DNA of 64,000 nucleotides. It comes from Amycolatopsis bullii (lineage in GTDB: Bacteria > Actinomycetota > Actinomycetes > Mycobacteriales > Pseudonocardiaceae). This document shows, piece by piece, positions 16,126 to 24,870 of this stretch. Where the stretch lies: assembly GCF_014654205.1 (NCBI RefSeq), contig NZ_BNAW01000035.1, positions 1 to 64,000 of the forward strand, written 5' to 3'. Under the pieces are notes generated by a model. That model searched no databases, was not told where the DNA came from, and was given only the letters and a program-made list of their open reading frames with translations. Within the stretch, counting starts at the first letter, position 1; each line of letters opens with the position of its first letter. The position numbers and the translations under genes are program-made.

Positions 16126-17303
16126 GCGCCCGCCGTGTGCTCGCCACGCTGGTGGCGCTGGTCCTGACCACGGCATTCGCCCCCGCTGTGGCCACCGCCG
16201 AGCCCGCGCCGCCCGACGACACCTTCTACGTGCCGCCCTCGCCCTTGCCCGCGGGCCGGCCGGGTGACGTCATCCGGTGGCGACCGTCGAACGCCGGCCC
16301 CCGGCACGCGTCCGTCGACGCCTGGCAGGTGATGTACCTGTCGACGAACGCGCTCGGGCAGCCCGACGCCGTCACCGGCACGGTCCTGGTGCCGAAGACC
16401 GCCGACCGCGCGACGGCGCCGATCGTCGCGTTCGCGCCGGGCACGCACGGCCCGGCGTTCGCCTGCACCCCGTCGAAGATGATCGACATCGGCGCCTTCT
16501 ACGAGCAGCCCGGCCTCGACGACCTGCTCGACGCGGGGTACGCCGTCGCCGTCCCGGACTACGAGGGCTACCAACCGGCGCCGAAGACGACGTACGTCGT
16601 GGGCCGGTCCGAAGGGCCCGCGGTGATCGACGCGGTCCGCGCGGCCCAGCGGCTCGGCGCGGCCGGGCTGTCGACGTCGGCGAAGGTCGTCTTCCGCGGG
16701 TACTCCCAGGGTGGCGGCGCCGCGGCGTGGGCGGGTGAGCTGCAGCCGTCGTACGCGCCGGAGCTGAACCTCGTCGGCGTCGCGGCCGGCGGCGTGCCGG
16801 CCGACCTGGTCCAGGTGACGCTGCAGCTCGACGGCAAGTTCGGCTTCGGCGTGTTCGCCTACGCCCTGCTCGGCCTCGACCAGGCGTACCCCGAGCTTCA
16901 GCTCGACTCGTTCCTCAGCGACAACGGCCGGGCGAAACTGGCCGAGATGAAGCAGAGCGCGTGCACGTTCGAGCTGCTCACGACGTACGCGAACCAGAAG
17001 ATCGCGGACTACACGACCGGCCCGGGCTACATCAAGCCCGCGTGGGTGGCGCGGCTGAACGAGAACAAGCTCGGCGGGACCCCGCCGCGGGTGCCGGTGT
17101 TCCTCTACCACGCCACCGGCGACCAGCTGGTGCAGTTCGCGCAGGCCGACAGCCTGCACAAGACCTACTGCGCGGCCGGGGTCCAGGAGACCTGGAAGAC
17201 CTACGACACCGACCACATCACGCTGGTCTACACCGGCAACGCCGACGTCCTGGCCTTCGTGCGGGACCGGATCGCCGGGAAACCGGCGACGGCGAACTGC
17301 TGA
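16122..17303 (+). CDS. secreted triacylglycerol lipase / acylhydrolase (LIP family)
   Basis: 393 residues from the GTG at 16122, overlapping the lipoprotein stop and preceded by GGGAG. Signal peptide ends TATAEP. Alpha/beta hydrolase of the secretory lipase type (PF03583): nucleophile Ser in FRGYSQGGGAAAWA, acid in HATGDQLVQ, His in DTDHITLV. The lid and cap region covers the middle third. Cys residues near ACTP, QSACTF and KTYCAAG could form disulfides. Acts outside the cell on lipids or esters; the coupled lipoprotein might help export or tether it (inference). Confidence 0.88.
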   Translation: MSARRVLATLVALVLTTAFAPAVATAEPAPPDDTFYVPPSPLPAGRPGDVIRWRPSNAGPRHASVDAWQVMYLSTNALGQPDAVTGTVLVPKTADRATAPIVAFAPGTHGPAFACTPSKMIDIGAFYEQPGLDDLLDAGYAVAVPDYEGYQPAPKTTYVVGRSEGPAVIDAVRAAQRLGAAGLSTSAKVVFRGYSQGGGAAAWAGELQPSYAPELNLVGVAAGGVPADLVQVTLQLDGKFGFGVFAYALLGLDQAYPELQLDSFLSDNGRAKLAEMKQSACTFELLTTYANQKIADYTTGPGYIKPAWVARLNENKLGGTPPRVPVFLYHATGDQLVQFAQADSLHKTYCAAGVQETWKTYDTDHITLVYTGNADVLAFVRDRIAGKPATANC

Positions 17304-17918
17304 TCAGCGGCTCCGGCCGCCGCGGGGGTGCTGCTGCCACGAGCTGATCACCGAGCTGACGTAGGAGCGCCACTGGTCCTCCGGCGACGCCGAGGTCGGG
17401 GTGGGGGTCGGCTCGGGCGCCGCGGGCTTGCGCCCCGCGCCGGGCGGCGCGCTCGTGGTCTCCGCCGTGGTGTGCCGGACCTCGGCGGTGAGCGGCGGCG
17501 CGGAGGCGGCGGCGCTCATGGTCTCCACGGCTTGACTGGAGGTCGGCGGCGGCGGCACGACCGGCGCGGGGGCGTCGGGCGGCGGCACGGCCGTCCCGCC
17601 CACCTGGCTCGGCTGGAGCAGCACGACCGCGGCCAGCCCGAGCCCGACGGCCGCCCCCGCGGCGAGGACGTACGGCTTCGCGCGGCGGGACCGGTCGGCG
17701 GGCGGCGCCTCCCGCGGACGGCTGTCATCGTCCTCGCTCGTCGCCAGCTCGGCGTCGAGGATGGCCAGCGGATCGGGAATGGGATCGGGCTCGGTGGCCG
17801 CCGCTTCTTCGGCGAGCTTCGCGTCGAGTTCACCGCGGATCATCAGCGGCTTCGTCTGCGAAAGGTTCACCAGCTCGGCGACCGAGGGGAGTTCGCCCTC
17901 ACCGCCCGTGCGTGCCAT
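17304..17918 (-). CDS. single-TM protein with Pro-rich extracytoplasmic stalk
   Basis: 204 residues. Cytoplasmic acidic N-terminus (about 1-80, including LVNLSQTKPLMIRGELD), one TM (VLAAGAAVGLGLAAVVLL), then a Pro/Thr/Ala-rich stalk and a short end WRSYVSSVISSWQQHP. No recognised domain. GGAGG lies 8 bases before the ATG. It diverges from the GtrA-like gene across only 39 bases. Its stop abuts the convergent lipase stop. The topology resembles anti-sigma-like or regulatory membrane proteins, but no zinc motif is seen. Confidence 0.65.
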   Translation of the reverse strand: MARTGGEGELPSVAELVNLSQTKPLMIRGELDAKLAEEAAATEPDPIPDPLAILDAELATSEDDDSRPREAPPADRSRRAKPYVLAAGAAVGLGLAAVVLLQPSQVGGTAVPPPDAPAPVVPPPPTSSQAVETMSAAASAPPLTAEVRHTTAETTSAPPGAGRKPAAPEPTPTPTSASPEDQWRSYVSSVISSWQQHPRGGRSR

Positions 17919-17957
17919 CGAAAACCTCCACCCGTTCCGGCGTCACCTGGAGGAACC

Positions 17958-18488
17958 ATGCCAGAGCCGCGAGAGCTGCTCCGCTTCGCCGTCGTCGGCC
18001 TGGCCGCGTACGGGGTCACACTACTGGGCGACTACAGCCTGAAGCTCACCGTGTGCCGGGAGAAGCCGGTGACGGCCCTCGCGATCGCCACGGTCGTCTC
18101 GACGGCGTTCGCGTACCTGCTGTCCCGCCGCTGGTCGTTCGCCTCGCGCGGCGGCCACCGGCGGCTGCGGGAGGCGACCCTGTTCTTCGCGGTCAACGCG
18201 GGCGCGGTGGCGGTGAACCTCGTGCCCGCGCTGGTGTCGCGGTACGTGCTGCACCTGTCGGTGCCGCACGTGGATCACCTGACGCAGGAGGTCGCGGACT
18301 TCGTCGCCGGGATGCTGCTGGGCACCCTGGCCGGGACGGCGTTCCGCTGGTTCGGGTACCGGCGGTGGGTGTTCCCGTCAGCGCCACCAGTTGGCGTCGC
18401 CGAGGGTGGCGAACCCGAGCTTCTCGTAGAGCGGCCGCCCGAGCTTCGAGGCGGTCAGCGTGACGGGCAGGTCGTCGAAGTGCCGTAG
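17958..18488 (+). CDS. GtrA-like membrane protein
   Basis: 176 residues. Four hydrophobic segments and the family features FAVVGLAAYGVTLLGDY, FAYLLSRRWSF and FRWFGYRRWVF (the aromatic RRWxF repeat) mark a GtrA-like protein, thought to move undecaprenyl-linked sugars across the membrane or support glycosylation. GGAGGAA precedes the ATG. The last about 37 residues (after RRWVFPSAP) are hydrophilic and encoded opposite the 3' end of the GNAT gene; the two convergent frames overlap by 111 bases. The family normally ends near RRWVF, so this tail is unusual. Confidence 0.82.
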   Translation: MPEPRELLRFAVVGLAAYGVTLLGDYSLKLTVCREKPVTALAIATVVSTAFAYLLSRRWSFASRGGHRRLREATLFFAVNAGAVAVNLVPALVSRYVLHLSVPHVDHLTQEVADFVAGMLLGTLAGTAFRWFGYRRWVFPSAPPVGVAEGGEPELLVERPPELRGGQRDGQVVEVP

Positions 18489-19088
18489 GACGGCGTGCAT
18501 CAGCGCGCGCCCGACGCCCTTCGAGCGGTGCTCGGGCAGCGTGGTCACCCAGTAGACGCCGCCGACACCGCCGTGGGCCATCGTGAGGCACGCGCCCTGC
18601 GCGCCTTTGCGGAAGAACGCGGTGGCCTGGTCGAGGAGGCCTGCCGGGAAGACGCTGCCGGGCCGGTGGGGCTGGTACTCCTCCAGCGGGAAGCCGCGGA
18701 CGATCAGGTCTTCGGCTTCGGCCAGGCCGTCGGCGGTTCCGATCCGCTCGACGCCTTCGGCTTCGGGGGCGGAGCCGGCCTCGCGGGCCATCACCGGCAG
18801 CTGCCCGGCGGACATCCCGAGCCCGGTCAGGTCGAGCACCCGGAACGGGTCCTCCACGACGACGGTCCGCCCGTCCGCGCGGCGCTTCCCGGCGAGTTCG
18901 GTCAGCTCCTCGACGGCAGCGGCGCCGGGCGCGGCGGTCCGCAGCATGATCCGGAACCGGCGGCCGTCGATCACGGTGAAGGCCGGGTGGTCTTCGACGT
19001 GGTCCCCCCGGGCGCGGGCGAGGGTGCTCCACATGGCGACGGCGTTGTCGGAGGCTTGGCGCAGGCGCTCGGTGAGCAATCCGGTCAT
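18378..19088 (-). CDS. GNAT-family N-acetyltransferase
   Basis: 236 residues from the ATG at 19088. The C-terminal half carries the acetyl-CoA site: motif A VYWVTTLPEHRSKGVGRALMHAV (R/Q-x-x-G-x-G/A class) and the end LYEKLGFATLGDANWW. The N-terminal half is a degenerate GNAT-like or accessory domain (FTVIDGRRFRIMLRT). The substrate is unknown. The upstream region carries a 21-base tandem repeat, so the longer in-frame start beyond it is rejected. Confidence 0.82.
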   Translation of the reverse strand: MTGLLTERLRQASDNAVAMWSTLARARGDHVEDHPAFTVIDGRRFRIMLRTAAPGAAAVEELTELAGKRRADGRTVVVEDPFRVLDLTGLGMSAGQLPVMAREAGSAPEAEGVERIGTADGLAEAEDLIVRGFPLEEYQPHRPGSVFPAGLLDQATAFFRKGAQGACLTMAHGGVGGVYWVTTLPEHRSKGVGRALMHAVLRHFDDLPVTLTASKLGRPLYEKLGFATLGDANWWR

Positions 19089-19154
19089 GTCCGGCAGCCT
19101 AGAGCCGGACAACCACCCACCGGACCGTTTTCCCCCAGCAGCCCCACCCACCCG

Positions 19155-19238
19155 ACCCTCCAGGCACGCAACCCGACCCTCCAGGCACGCAGGCTGACCC
19201 TCCAGGCACGCAGGCCGTCCGTCCAGGTACGCGTCCGG
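19155..19238. repeat. four tandem 21-base units
   Basis: Units start at 19155, 19176, 19197 and 19218. The core ACCCTCCAGGCACGCA is exact in the first three; the fourth is diverged (TCCGTCCAGGTACGCG). It sits between two minus-strand genes. The same CCTCCAG/A..CACGC core appears in the repeat block at 26.1 kb. Confidence 0.85.
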
Positions 19239-19243
19239 GCCGG

Positions 19244-20440
19244 TCAGCCGCGGTCCGGCAGCGCCCGTTCGGCCAGCAGGGCCAGCTCCAGCCGCAGCCG
19301 CTCCGACGGGTCGTCCAGCTTCTCCCCGAACAACTCGCCCAGCTTCTTGAGCCGCGCGCGGATCGTCTGCGGGTGCAGGTCGAGCAACCGGCCCAGCTCG
19401 GGCGCGCTGCCGCGGGTCCGGACCAGCGCCAGCAGCGTCTCCGCCAGGTGCTCCCGCCGCCGCTCGGGCAACCCCGCCAGCGGCTCCAGCGTCGTCGAGG
19501 CCAGCTGGCCGACCAGGAACTCGTCCGCGAGCAGCAGCAACGTCGTGACGTGGTCGCGGCACCAGATCACCGGGCCCGGGACGTCCAGCAGCCCGCGGGC
19601 GGCGAGGTCGACCGCGCGGCGGGCGATGCGGAACGATTCCGGTGCCTCCGCCGGCGGGACCAGCGGCCCGACCGCCGCCGTCCAGCCCGGGGGCAGGCCC
19701 GTCAGGCCGATCAGGTCCACGTCCGGGGCCGGGGTCAGCGCGGCCGGTGGGTCGCCGGCCGGGTCCGCCGGGACGTGCTCCGGCAGCAGGCCGGGCGGGA
19801 GCTCCGGGGCGCCCGGCAGCGCGCGGAACGCCACCGCCGCCACCCGCTCGGGCACCGGCAGCCCGGACACCGCGATCAGACCGTCCACTTCCGACGGTGT
19901 CCGGCCGCCGAGCAGCGCGTGCAGCAGGCGCCGGTGCCGTTCGCCGCTTCCCGCCACCGCGGCCTCGGCCGCGCTGTATCCCTCCGCGACGGCCGCCATC
20001 GACGTCTCCACGTCGGCGAACATCCCCTCGGCGGCGCCGTACAGGACGTCACCGGACAGGCCCGCTTCCCGCGCGATGTCGGCGATCCACCGCCAGGTGA
20101 CCCGGCTCGACACGCGCACCGCCGCCTGCACGGCTTCGCGGCTGAGACCACTGTGGAACGCGTCGCGCCCGTGGCCGCGGAACCCGGCCAGCCGGTCGGC
20201 CTGCCACAGCGACGGCGTGCCGACGCGGTCGACGTCCCGCTCGATCCCGCGCCGCGCCAGCTCGATCGCGGTCGCGCGGCCAGGGCCGTCGCCGAATTTC
20301 TCGGAATAATCCGGAATCTCCGCGGCGATGGCGTCGATGCAGGCCCGGGCGATCTCGGGGATGCGCGGGCGCACCGCGTCGCCGAGCTCCTGCGGCAGGC
20401 GGGACCACACGGAACTGTCCGAGGCAGCGGAACCGCGCAT
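19244..20440 (-). CDS. PucR/CdaR-type transcriptional regulator (paralogue 1)
   Basis: 398 residues from the ATG at 20440. The C-terminal PucR-type HTH is clear: LLALVRTRGSAPELGRLLDLHPQTIRARLKKLGELFG. The N-terminal half is the helical domain shared by the four regulators here (RLPQELGDAVRPRIPEIARACIDAIAAEIPDY). A central GGDEF-like degenerate region is typical of CdaR proteins. It is divergent from paralogue 2, with TGACACG half-sites between them. It differs most from the other three in sequence. The ligand is unknown. Confidence 0.88.
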   Translation of the reverse strand: MRGSAASDSSVWSRLPQELGDAVRPRIPEIARACIDAIAAEIPDYSEKFGDGPGRATAIELARRGIERDVDRVGTPSLWQADRLAGFRGHGRDAFHSGLSREAVQAAVRVSSRVTWRWIADIAREAGLSGDVLYGAAEGMFADVETSMAAVAEGYSAAEAAVAGSGERHRRLLHALLGGRTPSEVDGLIAVSGLPVPERVAAVAFRALPGAPELPPGLLPEHVPADPAGDPPAALTPAPDVDLIGLTGLPPGWTAAVGPLVPPAEAPESFRIARRAVDLAARGLLDVPGPVIWCRDHVTTLLLLADEFLVGQLASTTLEPLAGLPERRREHLAETLLALVRTRGSAPELGRLLDLHPQTIRARLKKLGELFGEKLDDPSERLRLELALLAERALPDRG

Positions 20441-20483
20441 GGGGAATTCAGTCCTCCACTGGGAATTGGCTCCTCGGAAATAC

Positions 20484-20578
20484 TGACACGGAGCGTAGAA
20501 CGCGCACCCGTCCGTGTCAAAAGGACGTGTCAGCGTCACCCTTTCCGGGAACCGATCGTTGATTTTTCAGTGACACGT
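20484..20578. promoter_or_regulatory. four TGACACG half-sites between divergent regulators
   Basis: TGACACGGA (20484-20492) and TCCGTGTCA (20511-20519) are exact inverse complements, as are ACGTGTCA (20525-20532) and TGACACGT (20571-20578). All lie in the 180-base gap shared by two divergent PucR-type genes. I infer an operator for one or both regulators. Confidence 0.55.
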
Positions 20579-20620
20579 GCGTCGGATACGCTCGGCGCCC
20601 ACGCACTCTAAGGGGGATTG

Positions 20621-21820
20621 GTGGTCGAGTACCGCAGCTTTCGCCTGCTGGCTTCGCTGCCGCGTGCGCTCGGCGCGGGATTGCGCCCGCACGTCGGGCA
20701 CGCGGCGGCCTCGATGATCCAGGAGGTGCAGCGCACGGTGCCGGCCTACGGCCAGCCGCTCAAGGGCGTGTTCGGCAAGGTCCTGGTGAAGAGCGTCGAG
20801 TTCGCGGTGCAGCACTGCATCGATTCGATGGGCGAGCCGTCGCTGGGCCACGAGCACTGGATCGAGTTCTACCGCGGCCGCGGCCGGATCGAGTTCACCG
20901 AAGGCCGCAACCTCGACGCGCTGCAGGACAGCGCCACGATCGGGGCCCGGGTGGCCTGGCGCGCGATGCACCCGGCGGTGGTCGCCGCCGGCGTCGACCC
21001 GGCCGTCATCTCGGTGGCCGCGGAGGCCATCTTCGCCTACGTCGACGAGCTGTGCGCGACCGCGATCGAGGGGTACCAGCAGGCGCAAGCCGAGGCCGAG
21101 GGTGCCGTCCCGGTCCGGCGTCGCCGACTGCTGGAGCTGATCGCGGGCGCCCCGGAGGGCGCGGCGAGCAGCATCGCGGGCCTGGCCGGCGGGGCGGGCT
21201 GGCCGCTGCCGGAGACGGCGGCAATGGTGGCCCTCGAACGCGGCCCGGAGGCGGCGGACTTCCCGGCGGACCTGCTCGGCGACGGCGTCCTGGCCGACCT
21301 CGACGGGCCGGAGCCGTACCTGCTGACCAGCGACCCGGACACCGACCTGACCCCGCTGACGGCCAAGCTCGACGGCTGGCGCGCGGCGGTGTCCCCGACG
21401 GTCCCGCTGGCCGACGCCCCGGCCGCACTGCGCACGGCCCGCCGGGCGCTGCTGCTGTCCGGCCCGGACGTCCCCGGCCCGATCATCTGGTGCCGCGACC
21501 ACCTCGCGACGCTCTGGCTGCTGGCCGAGGACTTCCTGGCGGCCGAGCTGGCCCGGCAGAGCCTGGACCCGTTTGCGTCGCTGAGCGAGAAGCAGCGGGA
21601 GCGGCTGAGCGAGACGCTGCTGGCCTGGCTGGAGACGCGCGGGGGTGCGCCGGAGATCGCGCAGCGGCTGGGGGTGCACCCGCAGACGGTCCGCAACCGC
21701 CTGCGCCAGCTGGAGGAGCTGTTCGGAGAGCGCCTGAAGGACGCCGACGACCGCTTGGGGATGCAGCTGGCGCTGCGGGCGCAGCGGCTGATGCGTGCTC
21801 ACCGGCCCCCGGAGGGCTGA
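20621..21820 (+). CDS. PucR/CdaR-type transcriptional regulator (paralogue 2)
   Basis: 399 residues; GTG at 20621 with AGGGGG just upstream (TTG 20618 is the alternative). The N-terminal domain has LASLPRALGAGLRPHVGHAA and EVQRTVPAYGQPLKGVFGK. The C-terminal HTH is LLAWLETRGGAPEIAQRLGVHPQTVRNRLRQLEELFGERL. Close in plan to paralogues 3 and 4 (AIFAYVDEL, RRRRLLELI). Divergent from paralogue 1. No kinase or sensor gene is adjacent; the N-terminal domain probably binds the signal. Confidence 0.9.
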   Translation: MVEYRSFRLLASLPRALGAGLRPHVGHAAASMIQEVQRTVPAYGQPLKGVFGKVLVKSVEFAVQHCIDSMGEPSLGHEHWIEFYRGRGRIEFTEGRNLDALQDSATIGARVAWRAMHPAVVAAGVDPAVISVAAEAIFAYVDELCATAIEGYQQAQAEAEGAVPVRRRRLLELIAGAPEGAASSIAGLAGGAGWPLPETAAMVALERGPEAADFPADLLGDGVLADLDGPEPYLLTSDPDTDLTPLTAKLDGWRAAVSPTVPLADAPAALRTARRALLLSGPDVPGPIIWCRDHLATLWLLAEDFLAAELARQSLDPFASLSEKQRERLSETLLAWLETRGGAPEIAQRLGVHPQTVRNRLRQLEELFGERLKDADDRLGMQLALRAQRLMRAHRPPEG

Positions 21821-22356
21821 GCGGCCGCCGGTGCGGCGAAAGCTGTGGACAACTCCGGGTACGGCCCGGACTTGGGGACAACTCCGGGTGCGGGGCCGCG
21901 CGCGGGACCGGAATTGTCAGTGGCCGCGAGTAACGTTGAAACCGGGGGTCCCCCAAGCGGCCGGGGGCTTCGACGCGTCCGGAGATCCGGCGCGGCCGGC
22001 CCCGTGCCCCGCAACGCTCACCATCCGGTCCAGCGTGCGCACCGGCATCGGCAGCACCCGCCGCCACGGGCGGCGGCCCGACCACCCCGGCCGCGGCCCC
22101 TGGTGAACGAAATGGAAACTCGCGCGGCAGGACATCAGCGCGTCCGGTGCGTCATTGCGACCATGCCTCCGAGGATTACCGGATACCGGCGGAATGTCGA
22201 TACGCATTCCCGGTGACGCCGCGAAAACCCGCACGCGCCGCCGCCTTTTCGCAATCGGACTTGTCACGCCCGTCCGTGATTCCCCGGCGGTGGCGTTCAC
22301 CACATCCGCGGCAGCAGTCGGATGCCCTAATTTCCCCTTCGCGAGAAAGGCCGCCC
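21821..22356. other. gene-free gap with direct repeat and a TTGTCACG site
   Basis: 536 bases without a convincing gene. GGACAACTCCGGGT occurs twice (21847-21860, 21876-21889). TTGTCACGCC at 22261-22270 matches 9 of 10 bases of the recurrent TTGTCACGCG motif and lies 87 bases before the hydrolase ATG. A weak GGAATG...CATTCC inverted repeat lies near 22191-22210. The remainder shows no codon bias in any frame. Confidence 0.5.
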
Positions 22357-23274
22357 ATGACCGTCAAGACCCTCACCCTCCACGGCCGTCGCCTCCGGCT
22401 GCACGAGCACCTGCCTCACGCAGGCGAGAGCGACGAAGCGGTCGTGCTGCTGCACGGGATCGCCGGCAGCGCCGAAACCTGGGCGCCGGTGCTGGAGCGC
22501 TGTGCCCGGCTCGGCCGCCGAGTGCTGGCCCTCGACCTGCCCGGCCACGGCGAATCCGAGGCACCCCGTGCCGACTACGGGCTCGGCGCGCTGGCCAGCA
22601 CCGTGCGGGACGTCCTCGCGGTGTCCGGGGTGCGGCACGCGACCGTCGTCGGGCACTCGCTCGGCGGCGGCATCGCGCTGCAGTTCGCCTACCAGTTCCC
22701 GGAAATGTGCGACCGCCTCGTGCTGGTGGGCAGCGCCGGCCTCGGCCCGGAGGTGAGCCCGGTGCTGCGGGCCGCCGCCCTGCCGGGCGCACCGGCCACA
22801 ATGGCCTTCGCGGTCAACCGGCTGACGCTCGCCCTCGCGCGGGCCGCGGCCCGCCTCGGACGCCGGCTCGGCGGTTCGCTCCAGCCCGAAACCCGGGAAC
22901 TGGCCCGGCATTTCGGCTCGCTGGCCGACCCCGCGCGCCGCCGGGCGTTCCTGTTCATCGCGCGCAGCCTGATCGACCTGCGCGGCCAGCGGGCGAGCGC
23001 GGTGGACAAGCTCTACCTGGCCGAAGCGGTGCCGGTCCTGCTGGTGTGGGGCGCGCGAGACCCGCTCATCCCGGTCGCGCACGGGCACCGAACGGCCGCA
23101 CTGCTGCCGGACAGCCGCTTGACCGTGCTGGAAAACGTGAAACACTTTCCGCACGTGGCCGACCCGGACCGGTTCTGCGCGCTGCTGCACGAGTTCCTCA
23201 CCGAGACCGCGCCCGCCCGGCTCACCCTCGACGACATCGTCACGCGGCTGACAACCGATGATCGGGGCCGCTGA
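22357..23274 (+). CDS. alpha/beta hydrolase
   Basis: 305 residues; GAGAAAGG lies 6 bases before the ATG at 22357. Oxyanion motif LLHGIAGSAETW, nucleophile Ser in VVGHSLGGGIALQFA, acid in VWGARDPLIP, catalytic His in VKHFPHVADPD. The cap region is Arg/Ala-rich. It could be a thioesterase, esterase or C-C hydrolase; the fold alone does not decide. It sits between PucR-type regulators and carries a TTGTCACG site upstream, so it may belong to the lipid locus regulon (inference). Confidence 0.87.
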   Translation: MTVKTLTLHGRRLRLHEHLPHAGESDEAVVLLHGIAGSAETWAPVLERCARLGRRVLALDLPGHGESEAPRADYGLGALASTVRDVLAVSGVRHATVVGHSLGGGIALQFAYQFPEMCDRLVLVGSAGLGPEVSPVLRAAALPGAPATMAFAVNRLTLALARAAARLGRRLGGSLQPETRELARHFGSLADPARRRAFLFIARSLIDLRGQRASAVDKLYLAEAVPVLLVWGARDPLIPVAHGHRTAALLPDSRLTVLENVKHFPHVADPDRFCALLHEFLTETAPARLTLDDIVTRLTTDDRGR

Positions 23275-23490
23275 AAAGTTGTCACGCGCGCACCATCCGC
23301 CCGCGCCGGAAGTGTCACGTCCTCTCGCGACGCTCCACCCGTTCGGGTGTAGTCCGGACGGGTTACCGCAAAGTCAGCGGACAACCCGTTGACAGTGCCG
23401 TTCGCGCGAAATTATGTTGCCTGAGCCACAAAAACCGGATCGGCGGTCCCGCCGACAAGGCCGATTTTGTTGCCAGCAAGGATAAAACAC
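23275..23490. promoter_or_regulatory. regulatory gap with TTGTCACGCG
   Basis: TTGTCACGCG at 23279-23288 is an exact motif copy, and GTGTCACGTC at 23312-23321 is a related copy with the TGTCACG core. The gap lies upstream of paralogues 3 and 4. An AT-richer stretch (23401-23420) near GCGCGAAATTATGTTG could hold the promoter; no clean -35/-10 pair is seen. Confidence 0.5.
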
Positions 23491-24846
23491 ATGACCGACG
23501 TGGACACCGGATTCGCCGCCCCCGCCCTGCGGGCCGGACGGCCGAACGCCGGCGAGCGCACTCCCGGACCGGCCTACCGGCAGCAGTCCGTGTCGGCCGA
23601 CCGGCCCCGGCCCGCCTACCCGCCCGCCCCGCGCAGCCCGGTGGATCCCCGCCAGGGACGCGCTTCCGGGGCGATCGGGCTGTGGGCGTCCCTGCCCCGC
23701 GAGCTGGCGATCCGCTTCAAGCCGCGGGTCGACCCGCTCGCCCGCGCCATCCTGCAGGAGGTGCAGCGGGCGGTGCCCGAATACCGCCAGCCGCTGGAAG
23801 GCGCGTTCGGGCACATCATCACGCAGGGTGTCCGGCAGTCGATCATCCAGTGCCTCGACAGTGTCGGCACCCCCGGTGCCGTGCCGCTCGAGACGTGGAC
23901 GACCGTGTTCCGCAACCTCGGCAAGATCGAGTTCAACGAGGGCCGCAGCCTCGACTGCCTGCAGACCGCCTACCGGGTCGGCGGCCGGGTCGCCTGGCGG
24001 CACATCAGCGAGTTCGGCCAGGCCGCCGGCGTCTCCGCGGACACGCTGTGCACCAGCGCCGAAGCCATCTTCGCCTACGTCGACGAGATCTCCGCGCTCT
24101 CGATCGAGGGCTACACGGCGGCCCAGACGCGCGCCGCGGGCACCCGCGCGCGCCGCCGCCGGCGGCTGCTGGAACTGCTGCTGGCCGATCCGCCGTCCGC
24201 GCCCCAGACCATCACCGCGCAGGCCGCCACGGCGCAGTGGACCCTGCCGGCGGAAGTCACCGTCGTCGCCCTCGAACCCCGCGCCGACCAGCACAGCCTG
24301 GCCGCACCGGACCTGCACTCCGACGTCCTCGTGGACCTCGAGGGCAGCGAGCCGTGCCTGGTCACCGGTGCCCCGGAGAAGCACCTGAGGAACCTCGCCG
24401 AGCGGCTGCCGGGGTGGCGCGCGGTGATCGGCCCGACCGTGCGGCTCACCGACGCGCCGCGCTCGCTGCTGTGGGCGCGCCGCACGCTGAAGCTGCTCCA
24501 GCGGGGTGTGCTGCCGGACGCGCCGGTCACGCGCTGCACCGACCACCTGTCCACGCTGTGGCTGCTCGCCGACGAGTTCCTCGTCCGCGAGCTGTGCGCG
24601 CGCAGCCTGCAGCCGTTCAAGGACCTCACGCCCAAGCAGCGGGCGCGGCTCGGGGAGACGCTGCTGATCTGGCTGCAGTCCCGCGGCAGCGCCCCCGAAA
24701 TCGCGAAGAAGCTCAAGGTGCACCCGCAGACCGTCCGGTACCGCATGCACCAGCTGATCGATCTGTTCGGCGACCGGCTCAACAACGCCGACGACCGGCT
24801 CGACATGGAGATCGCGCTGCGTGCGGAGGCACTTCTCGGTTCCTGA
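23491..24846 (+). CDS. PucR/CdaR-type transcriptional regulator (paralogue 3)
   Basis: 451 residues from the ATG at 23491 (AAGGA 8 bases upstream). It carries an extra Pro/Arg-rich, probably disordered N-terminus of about 65 residues. The shared domain then follows (LWASLPRELAIRFKPRVDPLA, VQRAVPEYRQPLEGAFG, IFAYVDEISALSIEGYTAAQ). HTH: RGSAPEIAKKLKVHPQTVRYRMHQLIDLFGDRL. Followed after 24 bases by paralogue 4, so the two are likely co-transcribed. Exact TTGTCACGCG lies upstream. Confidence 0.9.
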   Translation: MTDVDTGFAAPALRAGRPNAGERTPGPAYRQQSVSADRPRPAYPPAPRSPVDPRQGRASGAIGLWASLPRELAIRFKPRVDPLARAILQEVQRAVPEYRQPLEGAFGHIITQGVRQSIIQCLDSVGTPGAVPLETWTTVFRNLGKIEFNEGRSLDCLQTAYRVGGRVAWRHISEFGQAAGVSADTLCTSAEAIFAYVDEISALSIEGYTAAQTRAAGTRARRRRRLLELLLADPPSAPQTITAQAATAQWTLPAEVTVVALEPRADQHSLAAPDLHSDVLVDLEGSEPCLVTGAPEKHLRNLAERLPGWRAVIGPTVRLTDAPRSLLWARRTLKLLQRGVLPDAPVTRCTDHLSTLWLLADEFLVRELCARSLQPFKDLTPKQRARLGETLLIWLQSRGSAPEIAKKLKVHPQTVRYRMHQLIDLFGDRLNNADDRLDMEIALRAEALLGS

Positions 24847-24870
24847 CTCCCTTCAACGACGAGGTGAGCC

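Noticed and set aside
21917..22303. A 128-codon minus-strand frame in the gap before the hydrolase
   Set aside because: Arg/Pro-rich with no recognisable fold or ribosome site, and it covers probable regulatory DNA.
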